Notes under the pieces: model-generated
Told to the model about the DNA's origin: nothing
Databases searched by the model: none
Seen by the model: the letters and a program-made list of their open reading frames with translations, nothing else
Translations under genes and position numbers: made by a program
Part shown: positions 22,005-33,752 of the stretch, one piece after another
Position numbering within the stretch: the first letter of the stretch is position 1
How the letters are laid out: the number at the start of each line of letters is the position of its first letter
Origin: Macrostomum hystrix
Lineage: Eukaryota; Platyhelminthes; Macrostomidae
Direction of reading: 5' to 3'
Length of the DNA: 64,000 bases
NCBI GenBank assembly: GCA_950097015.1
Contig: CATNEN010000003.1
Span: 12,119,501-12,183,500, forward strand

Positions 22005-24118
22005 AATCTTGATTCGCAAGTTTAGACACCCGTTGCCACCACGCAGAAGATGATGAAAGAAGTCCAAGAATCTTGATTCGCAAGTTTAGACTCCCGTTGC
22101 CACCACGCAGAAGATGATGAAAGAAGTCCAAGAATCTTGATTCGCAAGTTTAGACACCCGTTGCCACCTCGCAGAAGATGATGAAAGAAGTCCAAGAATC
22201 TTGATTCGCAAGTTTAGACACCCGTTGCCACCACGCAGAAGATGATGAAAGAAGTCCAAGAATCTTGATTCGCAAGTTTAGACTCCCGTTGCCACCACGC
22301 AGAAGATGATGAAAGAAGTCCAAGAATCTTGATTCGCAAGTTTAGACACCCGTTGCCACCACGCAGAAGATGATGAAAGAAGTCCAAGAATCTTGATTCG
22401 CAAGTTTAGACACCCGTTGCCACCACGCAGAAGATGATGAAAGAAGTCCAAGAATCTTGATTCGCAAGTTTAGACACCCGCTGTCACCTCGCAGAAGATG
22501 ATGAAAGAAGTCCAAGAATCTTGATTCGCAAGTTTAGACTCCCGTTGCCACCACGCAGAAGATGATGAAAGAAGTCCAAGAATCTTGATTCGCAAGTTTA
22601 GACACCCGTTGCCACCACGCAGAAGATGATGAAAGAAGTCCAAGAATCTTGATTCGCAAGTTTAGACACCCGTTGCCACCACGCAGAAGATGATGAAAGA
22701 AGTCCAAGAATCTTGATTCGCAAGTTTAGACTCCCGTTGCCACCACGCAGAAGATGATGAAAGAAGTCCAAGAATCTTGATTCGCAAGTTTAGACACCCG
22801 CTGTCACCTCGCAGAAGATGATGAAAGAAGTCCAAGAATCTTGATTCGCAAGTTTAGACTCCCGTTGCCACCACGCAGAAGATGATGAAAGAAGTCCAAG
22901 AATCTTGATTCGCAAGTTTAGACACCCGTTGCCACCACGCAGAAGATGATGAAAGAAGTCCAAGAATCTTGATTCGCAAGTTTAGACACCCGTTGCCACC
23001 ACGCAGAAGATGATGAAAGAAGTCCAAGAATCTTGATTCGCAAGTTTAGACTCCCGTTGCCACCACGCAGAAGATGATGAAAGAAGTCCAAGAATCTTGA
23101 TTCGCAAGTTTAGACACCCGCTGTCACCTCGCAGAAGATGATGAAAGAAGTCCAAGAATCTTGATTCGCAAGTTTAGACTCCCGTTGCCACCACGCAGAA
23201 GATGATGAAAGAAGTCCAAGAATCTTGATTCGCAAGTTTAGACACCCGTTGCCACCACGCAGAAGATGATGAAAGAAGTCCAAGAATCTTGATTCGCAAG
23301 TTTAGACACCCGTTGCCACCACGCAGAAGATGATGAAAGAAGTCCAAGAATCTTGATTCGCAAGTTTAGACTCCCGTTGCCACCACGCAGAAGATGATGA
23401 AAGAAGTCCAAGAATCTTGATTCGCAAGTTTAGACACCCGCTGTCACCTCGCAGAAGATGATGAAAGAAGTCCAAGAATCTTGATTCGCAAGTTTAGACT
23501 CCCGTTGCCACCACGCAGAAGATGATGAAAGAAGTCCAAGAATCTTGATTCGCAAGTTTAGACACCCGTTGCCACCACGCAGAAGATGATGAAAGAAGTC
23601 CAAGAATCTTGATTCGCAAGTTTAGACACCCGTTGCCACCACGCAGAAGATGATGAAAGAAGTCCAAGAATCTTGATTCGCAAGTTTAGACTCCCGTTGC
23701 CACCACGCAGAAGATGATGAAAGAAGTCCAAGAATCTTGATTCGCAAGTTTAGACACCCGTTGCCACCACGCAGAAGATGATGAAAGAAGTCCAAGAATC
23801 TTGATTCGCAAGTTTAGACACCCGTTGCCACCACGCAGAAGATGATGAAAGAAGTCCAAGAATCTTGATTCGCAAGTTTAGACTCCCGTTGCCACCACGC
23901 AGAAGATGATGAAAGAAGTCCAAGAATCTTGATTCGCAAGTTTAGACACCCGTTGCCACCACGCAGAAGATGATGAAAGAAGTCCAAGAATCTTGATTCG
24001 CAAGTTTAGACACCCGTTGCCACCACGCAGAAGATGATGAAAGAAGTCCAAGAATCTTGATTCGCAAGTTTAGACACCCGTTGCCACCACGCAGAAGATG
24101 ATGAAAGAAGTCCAAGAA
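22005..24118. repeat. 64-bp satellite-like array, 33 copies, with higher-order structure
   Basis: Exact 64-bp period; units contain AATCTTGATTCGCAAGTTTA, CAGAAGATGATGAAAGAAGT and a variable CACCCGTTGCC / CTCCCGTTGCC / CACCCGCTGTC segment. The order of variants repeats every five units (320 bp) four times between about 22469 and 23748. Units differ at very few positions, so the array is young or homogenised. Confidence 0.97.
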
Positions 24119-25154
24119 ATCTAACTTTTGGAAGGTTATTTATCAGTGCCAAAGCAGATATCCCAACTCGCCTCAATTACCTTGTATGCTTTGTAAGCGA
24201 TTTGCAGCGCAAAGGTGTTTTTTATTGCTGCCACGCCTTCTCACTTGGAAGCTAGCTAACAGATTTCAACTTTGATGGAAAATGGGGTGAAAAGATTGTT
24301 TTTGGCCAATTAGTAAATCTGTTCGCGCTAATCAACCGCCCAGTTGTCCGCTCCAGCAAGAGTGGAAATTCTAGAAGAAAATGTGAGCTAGGACTTTATT
24401 GTTAGTAAGAACTGTTAATTATTATATTGATTGTACTATACTTGTAGTAATAAAAAATAAAGTTTTGTATATTTTCTATTCGCATTTTTTAAATTTCTAT
24501 ATTTTCATTATCTTCCTATGAATCAAAGTGAATAAGGTACGCCTGAAAATAATACAACTCTTTGTAGCTAAATCAGTAAAATTTGGACAAATCGTATAGC
24601 TAACGTCTGTTGTTTCATGGATATTTAGCGTAATGTTTCATTGACAAATAACATAACTCTAAATGTATTTTTCGAGCAATGTTACTTGAAAGTAGTATTG
24701 AAAGGACTGTAGCGTCTCATCATGACCTTCCATCGTACCGTACTTGCCATTCCAGAAAATTCGCCGTAAAACTACAAATTGAATTTTCAATATTTTTCTA
24801 GAAACTTCCACTCTATGAACAAATGATTTGTAAAACACATAATAGCTACAATCAAATATCATCCATGTAAATAACATCATCACGCGCTACAATATTAAAG
24901 TTACTTAAACAGTATTGCACTAGCTTTGTTATAACTCTTGCAACCTTCTAGAATTTTCCGGAAATGCATGTTTTCATCTATAAATATAGAGCCACCATCG
25001 ACGTCATTTTCTTCAACCCTTCGAGCTCACGCTCTCATTGATAATCATCAAAAAAAACAAAAAAACCACCGCCTTTACGCCTCATTTATTAAACACCTCT
25101 ACAGGACCATTGGCGATAGCTCGTAAATTTGATGAGTTTTTTTGTGTCATACAT
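24119..25154. other. AT-rich intergenic DNA
   Basis: No supported gene or repeat. Confidence 0.5.
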
Positions 25155-26747
25155 ACTTAATTCTGTAGCTTTGGAGGCCTGGTCTGAGGATTCTGTAGTT
25201 TTGGAGGCCTGGTCTGAGGATTCTGTATAGTTTTGGAGGCCTGGTCTGAGGATTCTGTAGTTTTGGAGGCCTGGTCTGAGGATTCTGTAGTTTTGGAGGC
25301 CTGGTCTGAGGATTCTGTAGTTTTGGAGGCCTAGTCTGGGGATTCTGTAATTTCGGAGGCCTGGTCTGGGGATTCTGTAGTTTTGGAGGCCTGGTCTGGG
25401 GATTCTGTAGTTTTGGAGGCCTGGTCTGAGGATTCTGTAGTTTTGGAGGCCTGGTCTGGGGATTCTGTAGTTTTGGAGGCCTGGTCTGGGGATTCTGTAG
25501 TTTTGGAGGCCTGGTCTGAGGATTCTGTAGTTTTGGAGGCCTGGTCTGGGGATTCTGTAGTTTTGGAGGCCTGGTCTGGGGATTCTGTAGTTTTGGAGGC
25601 CTGGTCTGAGGATTCTGTATAGTTTTGGAGGCCTGGTCTGAGGATTCTGTAGTTTTGGAGGCCTGGTCTGAGGATTCTGTATAGTTTTGGAGGCCTGGTC
25701 TGAGGATTCTGTATAGTTTTGGAGGCCTGGTCTGAGGATTCTGTAGTTTTGGAGGCCTGGTCTGAGGATTCTGTAGTTTTGGAGGCCTAGTCTGGGGATT
25801 CTGTAATTTCGGAGGCCTGGTCTGGGGATTCTGTAGTTTTGGAGGCCTGGTCTGGGGATTCTGTAGTTTTGGAGGCCTGGTCTGAGGATTCTGTAGTTTT
25901 GGAGGCCTGGTCTGGGGATTCTGTAGTTTTGGAGGCCTGGTCTGGGGATTCTGTAGTTTTGGAGGCCTGGTCTGAGGATTCTGTAGTTTTGGAGGCCTGG
26001 TCTGGGGATTCTGTAGTTTTGGAGGCCTGGTCTGGGGATTCTGTAGTTTTGGAGGCCTGGTCTGAGGATTCTGTAGTTTTGGAGGCCTGGTCTGGGGATT
26101 CTGTAGTTTTGGAGGCCTGGTCTGGGGATTCTGTAGTTTTGGAGGCCTGGTCTGAGGATTCTGTAGTTTTGGAGGCCTGGTCTGGGGATTCTGTAGTTTT
26201 GGAGGACTGGTCTGAGGATTCTGTAGTTTTGGAGGCCTGGTCTGGGGATTCTGTAGTTTTGGAGGACTGGTCTGAGGATTCTGTAGTTTTGGAGGACTGG
26301 TCTGAGGATTCTGTAGTTTTGGAGGCCTGGTCTGAGGATTCTGTAGTTTCGGAGGCCTAGTCTGGGGATTCTGTAATTTCGGAGGCCTGGTCTGGGGATT
26401 CTGTAGTTTTGGAGGCCTGGTCTGGGGATTCTGTAGTTTTGGAGGCCTGGTCTGAGGATTCTGTAGTTTTGGAGGCCTGGTCTGGGGATTCTGTAGTTTT
26501 GGAGGCCTGGTCTGGGGATTCTGTAGTTTTGGAGGCCTGGTCTGAGGATTCTGTAGTTTTGGAGGCCTGGTCTGGGGATTCTGTAGTTTTGGAGGCCTGG
26601 TCTGGGGATTCTGTAGTTTTGGAGGCCTGGTCTGAGGATTCTGTAGTTTTGGAGGCCTGGTCTGGGGATTCTGTAGTTTTGGAGGCCTGGTCTGGGGATT
26701 CTGTAGTTTTGGAGGCCTGGTCTGAGGATTCTGTAGTTTTGGAGGCA
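25155..26747. repeat. 30-bp minisatellite, about 53 copies, hierarchical
   Basis: Units built on TAGTTTTGGAGGCCTGGTCT followed by GGGGATTCTG or GAGGATTCTG. The GGG/GAG variants recur with a three-unit (90-bp) period, and a block starting with a TAATTTCGG variant appears three times (near 25347, 25803, 26372). The 533-codon minus frame and 173-codon plus frame are products of the 30-bp period. Confidence 0.97.
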
Positions 26748-28050
26748 TTTACATAATGTTACATACTAGGAAGTAAACGATAATCAATATTATTTTATAT
26801 GCTCTCAACTGGCAGCTGCCAGCTCTATTGAAATCAACTTTTCGATCTCTTTTTGTTATACTTTTTCGAGTTTTTCATGCCCTACTACTTAAAGTAAAAT
26901 GTGCAAAGTGTTGTAGCTAATGAACATACAATTACAAAACCGAGTATTAAGCTGCTATGTTACATTTCGAATGTGGATAAATTATCTTATTTACGATATA
27001 AATAAATTTTCGCAACTTAGGTTTTTTTCTGGCACCAACAGACTAAAAAACAATTGCCTAGCTACAGCATTGACAACATTCACTGTGTACTGTATTACTG
27101 CTCTCGTCACAGTCTCATGAGGTCTGCCATACTTATATTGTCACCATACTTGCCGTATTAATGAAGCCTCGTAATAAAAATTAAAAAGTTAAGATATGCG
27201 GAGAAGCAATAGCTTATGCAGAATTTCTTCGCTTTTGCTGGTATCTATCTTACATCCCGCATGGGTGCAGAACAAGATCGAAAGAGAAAGAAAGAGAGAG
27301 GTTCGCTGTCTGTGTATGCAACCGAAGACCTATCTTGGTAGTTTCTGGCTTTGCCTTTACGGGTAATACGACAAGCATTATAACTTCTGCCACTCTCCGA
27401 TCCGATGCAACCTTTCTAAATATGCGAAAGGTCTATAACCCATATAGGAATTTTCATCACTGCAATGTCTGTCCTGAACATAGATAGCCACTGCATTGTA
27501 TCAACATCCACCTTAGCTACATAATACATATTGGATATAGCAGTGGCTAAATGTAGTGCAATGGGATTAATGCTTATATGATAAGCCTAATATGTAGCAT
27601 ATGTCGGGCATGTGGCATGTTCTTACATAGCTATTGGGATCACGAAAGCAGGCTTGCAAAGACTTTTAATTTTCAATAATTGGATGTTGTCGATTTGTTA
27701 TACTTCGGGTCAAATGTTGCAGAATGTGCCAGTCAATCTGACTGTATTTATTCACAGCAGCTTCAGCTATAGTGATATGATATTAAATTGGATTATTTGG
27801 CAATCATGCCTGTGCAGTCAAATCCCGTGCAGCTGATCATAAACCCTACCATTGATCCCTTCCTAAATATTATCTGCACGCAGAGTGGGATGAGGGAGGG
27901 CAGCAATTTTCTCGCTTGAGCTCAGTCACAAATTCGCAGAGGCGGAATAATCAGGTTATTAATATATTGTGTCAGATAATAATAGTATGCTTACTAAGCA
28001 ATAGGATAATTTTTTATCAGCTTCTGTGTTCTGTGTCCTTCTCTTATGGG
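26748..28050. other. AT-rich intergenic DNA
   Basis: No supported gene; open frames are short and without domains. Confidence 0.5.
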
Positions 28051-29300
28051 GTGAAGATCTTATCAAATAGTTTAAGTTCTTATCGATTAGTTAAAGTGAA
28101 GTTCCTATCGATAAGTTTAAGTTCTTATCGATTAGTTAAAGTGAAGTTCCTATCGATTAGTTAAAGTTATTATCGAATAGTTAAAGTTATTATCGATTAG
28201 TTGAAGTTATTATCTATTAGTTAAAGTGAAGTTCCTATCGATTAGTTAAAGTTATTATCGATTAGTTAAAGTTATTATCGAATAGTTAAAGTTATTATCG
28301 ATTAGTTGAAGTTCTTATCAGTGGTTTGAAGCTCTTATCGAATAGTTAAAGTTATTATCGATTAGTTAAAGTTCTTATCGATTAGTTAAAGTTATTATCG
28401 AATAGTTAAAGTTATTATCGATTAGTTAAAGTTATTATCGATTAGTTGAAGTTCTTATCAATGGTTTGAAGCTCTTATCGATTAGTTAAAGTTCTTATCG
28501 ATTAGTTGAAGTTCTTATCGAATAGTTAAAGTTATTATCGAATAGTTAAAGTTATTATCGATTAGTTAAAGTTCTTATCGATTAGTTAAAGTTATTATCG
28601 ATTAGTTAAAGTTATTATCGATTAGTTAAAGTTATTATCGATTAGTTGAAGTTCTTATCAATGGTTTGAAGCTCTTATCGATTAGTTAAAGTTCTTATCG
28701 AATAGTTAAAGTTATTATCGATTAGTTGAAGTTATTATCGAATAGTCAAAGTTGTTATCGATTAGTTAAAGTTATTATCGAATAGTCAAAGTTATTATCG
28801 AATAGTTAAAGTTCCTATCGATTAGTTGAAGTTCTTATCAGTGGTTTGAAGCTCTTATCGATTAGTTAAAGTTATTATCGAATAGTCAAAGTTATTATCG
28901 ACTAGTTGAAGTTCTTATCAATGGTTTGAAGCTCTTATCGATTAGTTGAAGTTATTATCGAATAGTCAAAGTTATTATCGAATAGTCAAAGTTATTATCG
29001 ATTAGTTAAAGTTATTATCGAATAGTCAAAGTTATTATCGAATAGTTAAAGTTATTATCGATTAGTTAAAGTTCCTATCGATTAGTTGAAGTTCTTATCA
29101 GTGATTTGAAGCTCTTATCGATTAGTTAAAGTTATTATCGAATAGTCAAAGTTATTATCGAATAGTCAAAGTTATTATCGATTAGTTAAAGTTATTATCG
29201 AATAGTCAAAGTTATTATCGAATAGTTAAAGTTATTATCGATTAGTTAAAGTTCCTATCGATTAGTTGAAGTTCTTATCAGTGGTTTGAAGCTCTTATAG
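28051..29300. repeat. 20-bp minisatellite, about 62 copies
   Basis: Unit ATTAGTTAAAGTTATTATCG with variants GAATAGTCAAAG and CAGTGGTTTGAAGCTC. The latter marks recur and divide the right half into blocks of about 180 bp (for example 28940-29120 and 29120-29300). Confidence 0.96.
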
Positions 29301-29344
29301 ATATCGTGATTCTGCCACAGACTCAGCGATTTATCTCTGTAAAG

Positions 29345-29490
29345 CAGTGTACAACTGATAAGTCCATGAACTGTTAGGAGTTCATCGCCTCATCCTTGAA
29401 TTCCCCCCTGCTAGTTCTGGTGCTCATTTTACAGCTGTGTGAACTGCAGCACAAGAGCATTAAGCAGCAGGCTCAAGGGGAAAAACATTT
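29345..29490 (-). mobile_element. SINE family B fragment
   Basis: GGTGCTCATTTTACAGCTG, GTGAACTGCAGCA and CAAGAGCATTAAG match the body of the SINE at 30069-30366 with considerable divergence. Confidence 0.5.
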
Positions 29491-30068
29491 CCTTTGTCGA
29501 AAGTCGAAAGTTCTTTCTAGTGGGCTAATTAGATCTTTCAAACAAAAGTAAAAAGCAAAAGTACCACTTTACGCTTTCAACATGTAATTTAATGGGGCAA
29601 AAGCAGAAATACTGCAATTTGATACAGCTGTTTTAGCCGAAGTTGCCGTTTTATATGTTGGTATTCTGTTATGTCTTAACCCACAGTCAAACTTAATTAG
29701 CATGCATACGAGCAGTTCTGTGTTCTAATAAAGCTAAACTCCTTCAAATTACAGTCACTAGCGAAATACACGCACACTTTCTGTATAATTAATATGATTA
29801 CTATTAGCTGACCCTGTTCTTGGATTCAAGCGAATACCCGCCTTTATGAACGAAAACGGCTAAGTCATTTTGAGGGACTCCTTATTACTCGTATACTTCA
29901 ACACTATTTGCTGCATGACAGAAATATTTTTACAGAGCTGAAGAAAATAAATTTCAGTTTACAAGCTAAATTGTGCTTCTAGGCGTGGGATATGAGTTTG
30001 CGACACTTTCCTCCGTCACAGTTAATGATGGACCAGAAGGCTTTATTTATAGTCAAACTTTTTTTTTT
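29491..30068. other. Intergenic DNA, no feature recognised
   Basis: Unique sequence. Confidence 0.5.
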
Positions 30069-30366
30069 GATTACACCTGCCCCAATTGGGTCAGATGTGC
30101 AGCCGACAGCACAGCCGCAGCTAATGCGCGGCGCATCTGAAGGCTGCGTACAGCTGTTCAGTCCACGGACTGGGGAGACGCCACACCCACCTTCAATTAT
30201 CCCAGCTGATGCTGGTACCCATTTAACAGCTGGGTGAACTGAAGCAATGCAGAGTTAAGTGTCTTGCTAAAGGACACAAATTGTTCCAGTGGAGTCGGGA
30301 ATCGAACCCCCGACCTTCAAGTCGTGAGTCCGACGCCCTAACCACTAGGCTACAACCTCTGCTAGT
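30069..30366 (-). mobile_element. tRNA-derived SINE family B, near full-length
   Basis: Reads on the minus strand from a tRNA-like head (TTGTAGCCTAGTGGTTAG as A box, GGGGGTTCGATTCCCGAC as B box, 30290-30366) into a body with the reverse complement of GGTACCCATTTAACAGCTGG and GAGTTAAGTGTCTTGCTAAA. This core style is common in invertebrate and fish SINEs. The head is nearly identical to that of SINE C at 61909, although the bodies differ. Confidence 0.75.
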
Positions 30367-30654
30367 CTAACTACTATGTCAAAGGTATAGTTTTGAGTAC
30401 GCTTCTCAAACACCATGAATGTAAGTGTATCGTCAGCTAGCTATAGGAAAAATGTGGATCAGATGGTGCTGTTCACTAATAGTCACATAGAACGAGCTAA
30501 AACCAGCTGGGAAATATCCAGTTACATGGTTGACCTAATATTGATCTCTGTCTCCTGATCCGTTTCTCTTCTAATCTCGCCTAAATTCAGTCAAGCAGGG
30601 ATCAATGATGTAAAGAATGTGATCGCTTGCGTACAGGATACATGTACGAGGGCG

Positions 30655-31245
30655 CTACACAGGGTGTGTAAATGAAAGACAGGGTGTGTAAATGTAATAC
30701 AGGGTGTGTAAATGAAAGACAGGGTGTGTAAATGTAATACAGGGTGTGTAAATGAAAGACAGGGTGTGTAAATGTAATACAGGGTGTGTAAATGTAATAC
30801 AGGGTGTGTAAATGTAATACAGGGTGTGTAAATGTAATACAGGGTGTGTAAATGTAAGACAGGGTGTGTAAATGTAAGACAGGGTTTGTGAGTGTTAGAC
30901 AGGGCGTGTGAGTGTTAGACAGGGTGTGTGAGTGTTAGACAGGGTGTGTGAGTGTTAGACAGGGTGTGTGAGTGTTAGACAGGGTGTGTGAGTGCTAGAC
31001 AGGGTGTGTGAGTGTTAGACATGGTGTGTGAGTGTTAGACAGGGTGTGTGAGTGCTAGACAGGGTGTGTGAGTGTTAGACAGGGTGTGTGAGTGTTAGAC
31101 AGGGTGTGTGAGTGTTAGACAGGGTGTGTGAGTGCTAGACAGGGTGTGTGAGTGTTAGACAGGGTGTGTGAGTGTTAGACATGGTGTGTGAGTGTTAGAC
31201 AGGGTGTGTGAGTGTTAGACATGGTGTGTGAGTGTAAGACAGACT
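30655..31245. repeat. 20-bp minisatellite, about 29 copies, two blocks
   Basis: All units contain ACAGGGTGTGT; the first ~11 continue AAATGTAAT or AAATGAAAG, the rest GAGTGTTAG. The switch occurs once near 30885, so the array is two homogenised subfamilies joined head to tail. Confidence 0.96.
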
Positions 31246-31679
31246 GTTTGCTACAAGTAAAATATCTTAAACCAAAAAATCCGAGTGACTTGAGGATTTT
31301 CGTGAAGAGATGAGGACCTGTTGAAATTTTACTTGTCTAGTAATATTGAGAGTAATATTGTCTACTGGCTCTGATATTGCACATAGGGCAGAGTGCAATC
31401 GAACTTGTTCATTAACTATTCACATATTAACAAAATTATTTCCACTAGTAGCAGACGAATTGTATACGCTTCTGCAAATATAGTACTAAAAGGAAAGAAT
31501 TTTTGCTTCCACTATAATTGACGACTTCCTGACGTAGATAAGGCAATCTCTAACATTATTTGCCTAGAGAGAATCGTTAATTATCGAAGATTGCGTGCCA
31601 GTGGCTTTCCACTCACATCCCTGCTCTGACAAGAAGCCTTAGAAAGTATCGTATCTTTTCACATATCCACTAATATCTC
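31246..31679. other. Intergenic DNA, no feature recognised
   Basis: Unique AT-rich sequence. Confidence 0.5.
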
Positions 31680-32632
31680 AACGCTGTCTCTATACTCACA
31701 TCTCACTGCTGTCTCTACTCACATCTTACTGCTGTCTCTACTCACATCTCACTGCTGGCTCTACTCACATCTCACTGCTGTCTCTACTCACATCTCACTG
31801 CTGTCTCTACTCACATCTCACTGCTGTCTCTACTCACATCTCACTGCTGTCTCTACTCACATCTCACTGCTGTCTCTACTCACATCTTACTGCTGTCTCT
31901 ACTCACATCTCACTGCTGTCTCTACTCACATCTCACTGCTGTCTCTACTCACATCTCACTGCCGTCTATACTCACATCTGACTGCTGTGTCTACTCACAT
32001 CTCACTGCTGTCTCTACTCACATCTCACTGCTGTCTCTACTCACATCTCACTGCTTTCTCTACCCACATCTCACTGCTGTCTCTATTCACATCTCACTGC
32101 TGTCTTTACTCATATCTGACTGCTGTCTCTACTCACATCTGACTGCTGTGTCTACTCACATCTCACTGCTGTCTTTACTCATATCTGACTGCTGTCTCTA
32201 CTCACATCTGACTGCTGTGTCTACTCACATCTCACTGCTGTCTCTACTCATATCTGACTGCTGTCTCTACTCACATCTGACTGCTGTCTCTACTCACATC
32301 TCACTGCTTTCTCTACTCACATCTCACTGCTGTGTCTATTCACATCTCACTGCTGTCTCTACTCACATCTTACTGCTGTCTCTACTCACATCTTACTGCT
32401 GTCTCTACTCACATCTCACTGCTGTCTCTACTCACATCTTACTGCTGTCTCTACTCACATCTGACTGCTGTGTCTATTCACATCTTACTGCTGTCTCTAC
32501 TCACATCTCACTGCTGTCTCTACTCACATCTTACTGCTGTCTCTACTCATATCTGACTGCTGTCTCTACTCACATCTCACTGCTTTCTCTACTCACATCT
32601 CACTGCTTTCTCTACTCACATCTCACTACTCA
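31680..32632. repeat. 23-bp pyrimidine-rich minisatellite, about 41 copies
   Basis: Unit built on CTGCTGTCTCTACTCACATC. Leu/Ser/His-rich open frames (162 and 74 codons) over it are repeat artefacts. Confidence 0.96.
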
Positions 32633-32699
32633 CTAGGTACCTTTGCTCAAGTTATTCCATTCCTAGAAGCCACATTTTTTCTTCAATCTATAATGCTTG

Positions 32700-33135
32700 T
32701 CTTTCTAGTATTCTAGTATACTCTCCTAGTGAAAGCTTTTCCTTGGCCTCTTTTTTACCCTCCGCAGTCACGGTTGCCTGGCCCCCAAGTGAAGTGAAAG
32801 TGAAGTGAAGGCCGCATGCTGTCACAGCGGGTGGTCTGGGTGGAGTTGGATAGAAGACCCAGATAGAACCGAGAGAGCTTAGGCAGACAAGGCGTACACA
32901 CTCCCAGATTGATCTATGATTAACTCCCCAAAGCGGGTCTTGCAGTCCCCCTGGAGGCCGTGAATCCCAACCAGACGCGAGCTGGGCTGCCACCTCCTTT
33001 ACTGGCCTCCTACTCAACCCTCCTGTCTCCTCACTGCTATATAGTGCTCTCATTCTACTCACACCGACTATTTTTTGCGTCCCACCCGCAGCAGAAGCAG
33101 AAGCAGCAGAGTCAGCAAGTCTGAATACACACGAC
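32700..33135 (-). other. GC-rich block with a 149-codon open frame, unidentified
   Basis: The minus frame 32688-33137 is open but has no recognised domain, and its composition (Ser, Arg, Gly, Pro) looks like translated non-coding or repeat DNA. It could be an unknown dispersed repeat. I do not call it a gene. Confidence 0.35.
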
Positions 33136-33440
33136 AAAGTCTAATATTGGTGAGAATGAGAGTTTGAGACCGAGAGAGAGAAATCGTGGGGAGCGCCCTC
33201 GTGAGCTGATGATGGTTGGGGCGGCTGAGGGCGGTAGGCACGGCAGGTCTGTCGCGATGTGCGAATGGGGATCAAGGGCCAACCGCATATAGGGAGTTCA
33301 GTTTTTCCTGCCGTATGAAGTCACTGCTACTTCCCACCAACCAAAGCTACTAAATCCCGATTACAGTACAGTCCAGCCGAAGCATGCATCACAAGCGAAT
33401 GAGAGGGCTATCAGCCTTTCTATATGCATAGTCAACTTGC

Positions 33441-33448
33441 TATAAAAG
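33441..33448 (+). promoter_or_regulatory. TATA box of the aerolysin-fold gene
   Basis: TATAAAAG in a C-rich context, 312 bp before the ATG at 33753. Transcription start would fall near 33470, giving a 5' leader of about 280 nt unless it contains an unseen intron. Confidence 0.55.
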
Positions 33449-33752
33449 CCCACCCCTCAAGCATGCAGTCATCGACTTTCGAGCCCACCCCCTCCTCTTC
33501 ACGCACCCACCCCAACCTCCACCCGCCAACCCTCCATGCAGCTCAGACCCAATCCGAAGTGAATTTAAACTCCGCGCGGAATCGGGCCTAGCCGAGACAG
33601 ACGGACCACAAATTAAAACTCACCGCGTGCTTTTTTTATCGGCATTGTTGTGAAGTTATTTGAACAGACTCTTTGATCTTCACCGACAGTAATTAACTTT
33701 CAAACCTGTTATCAGAGCCTAAATTACAATTAGCAAATCGTCCTTGACTGAA

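Noticed and set aside
25147..26748. 533-codon Pro/Lys/Gln-rich minus-strand frame that looks like a structural repeat protein
   Set aside because: Pure translation of the 30-bp minisatellite, equally open on the plus strand; no promoter or flanking unique coding sequence.
30290..30366. Functional tRNA gene on the minus strand
   Set aside because: Same head as the SINE at 61.9 kb, no acceptor stem, followed by a SINE core.
32148..32636. Leu/Ser/His-rich hydrophobic frame resembling a membrane protein
   Set aside because: Translation of the 23-bp pyrimidine-rich array; no unique sequence.
32688..33137. 149-codon minus-strand gene
   Set aside because: No domain, odd composition and no splice or promoter support; kept only as an unidentified GC-rich block.
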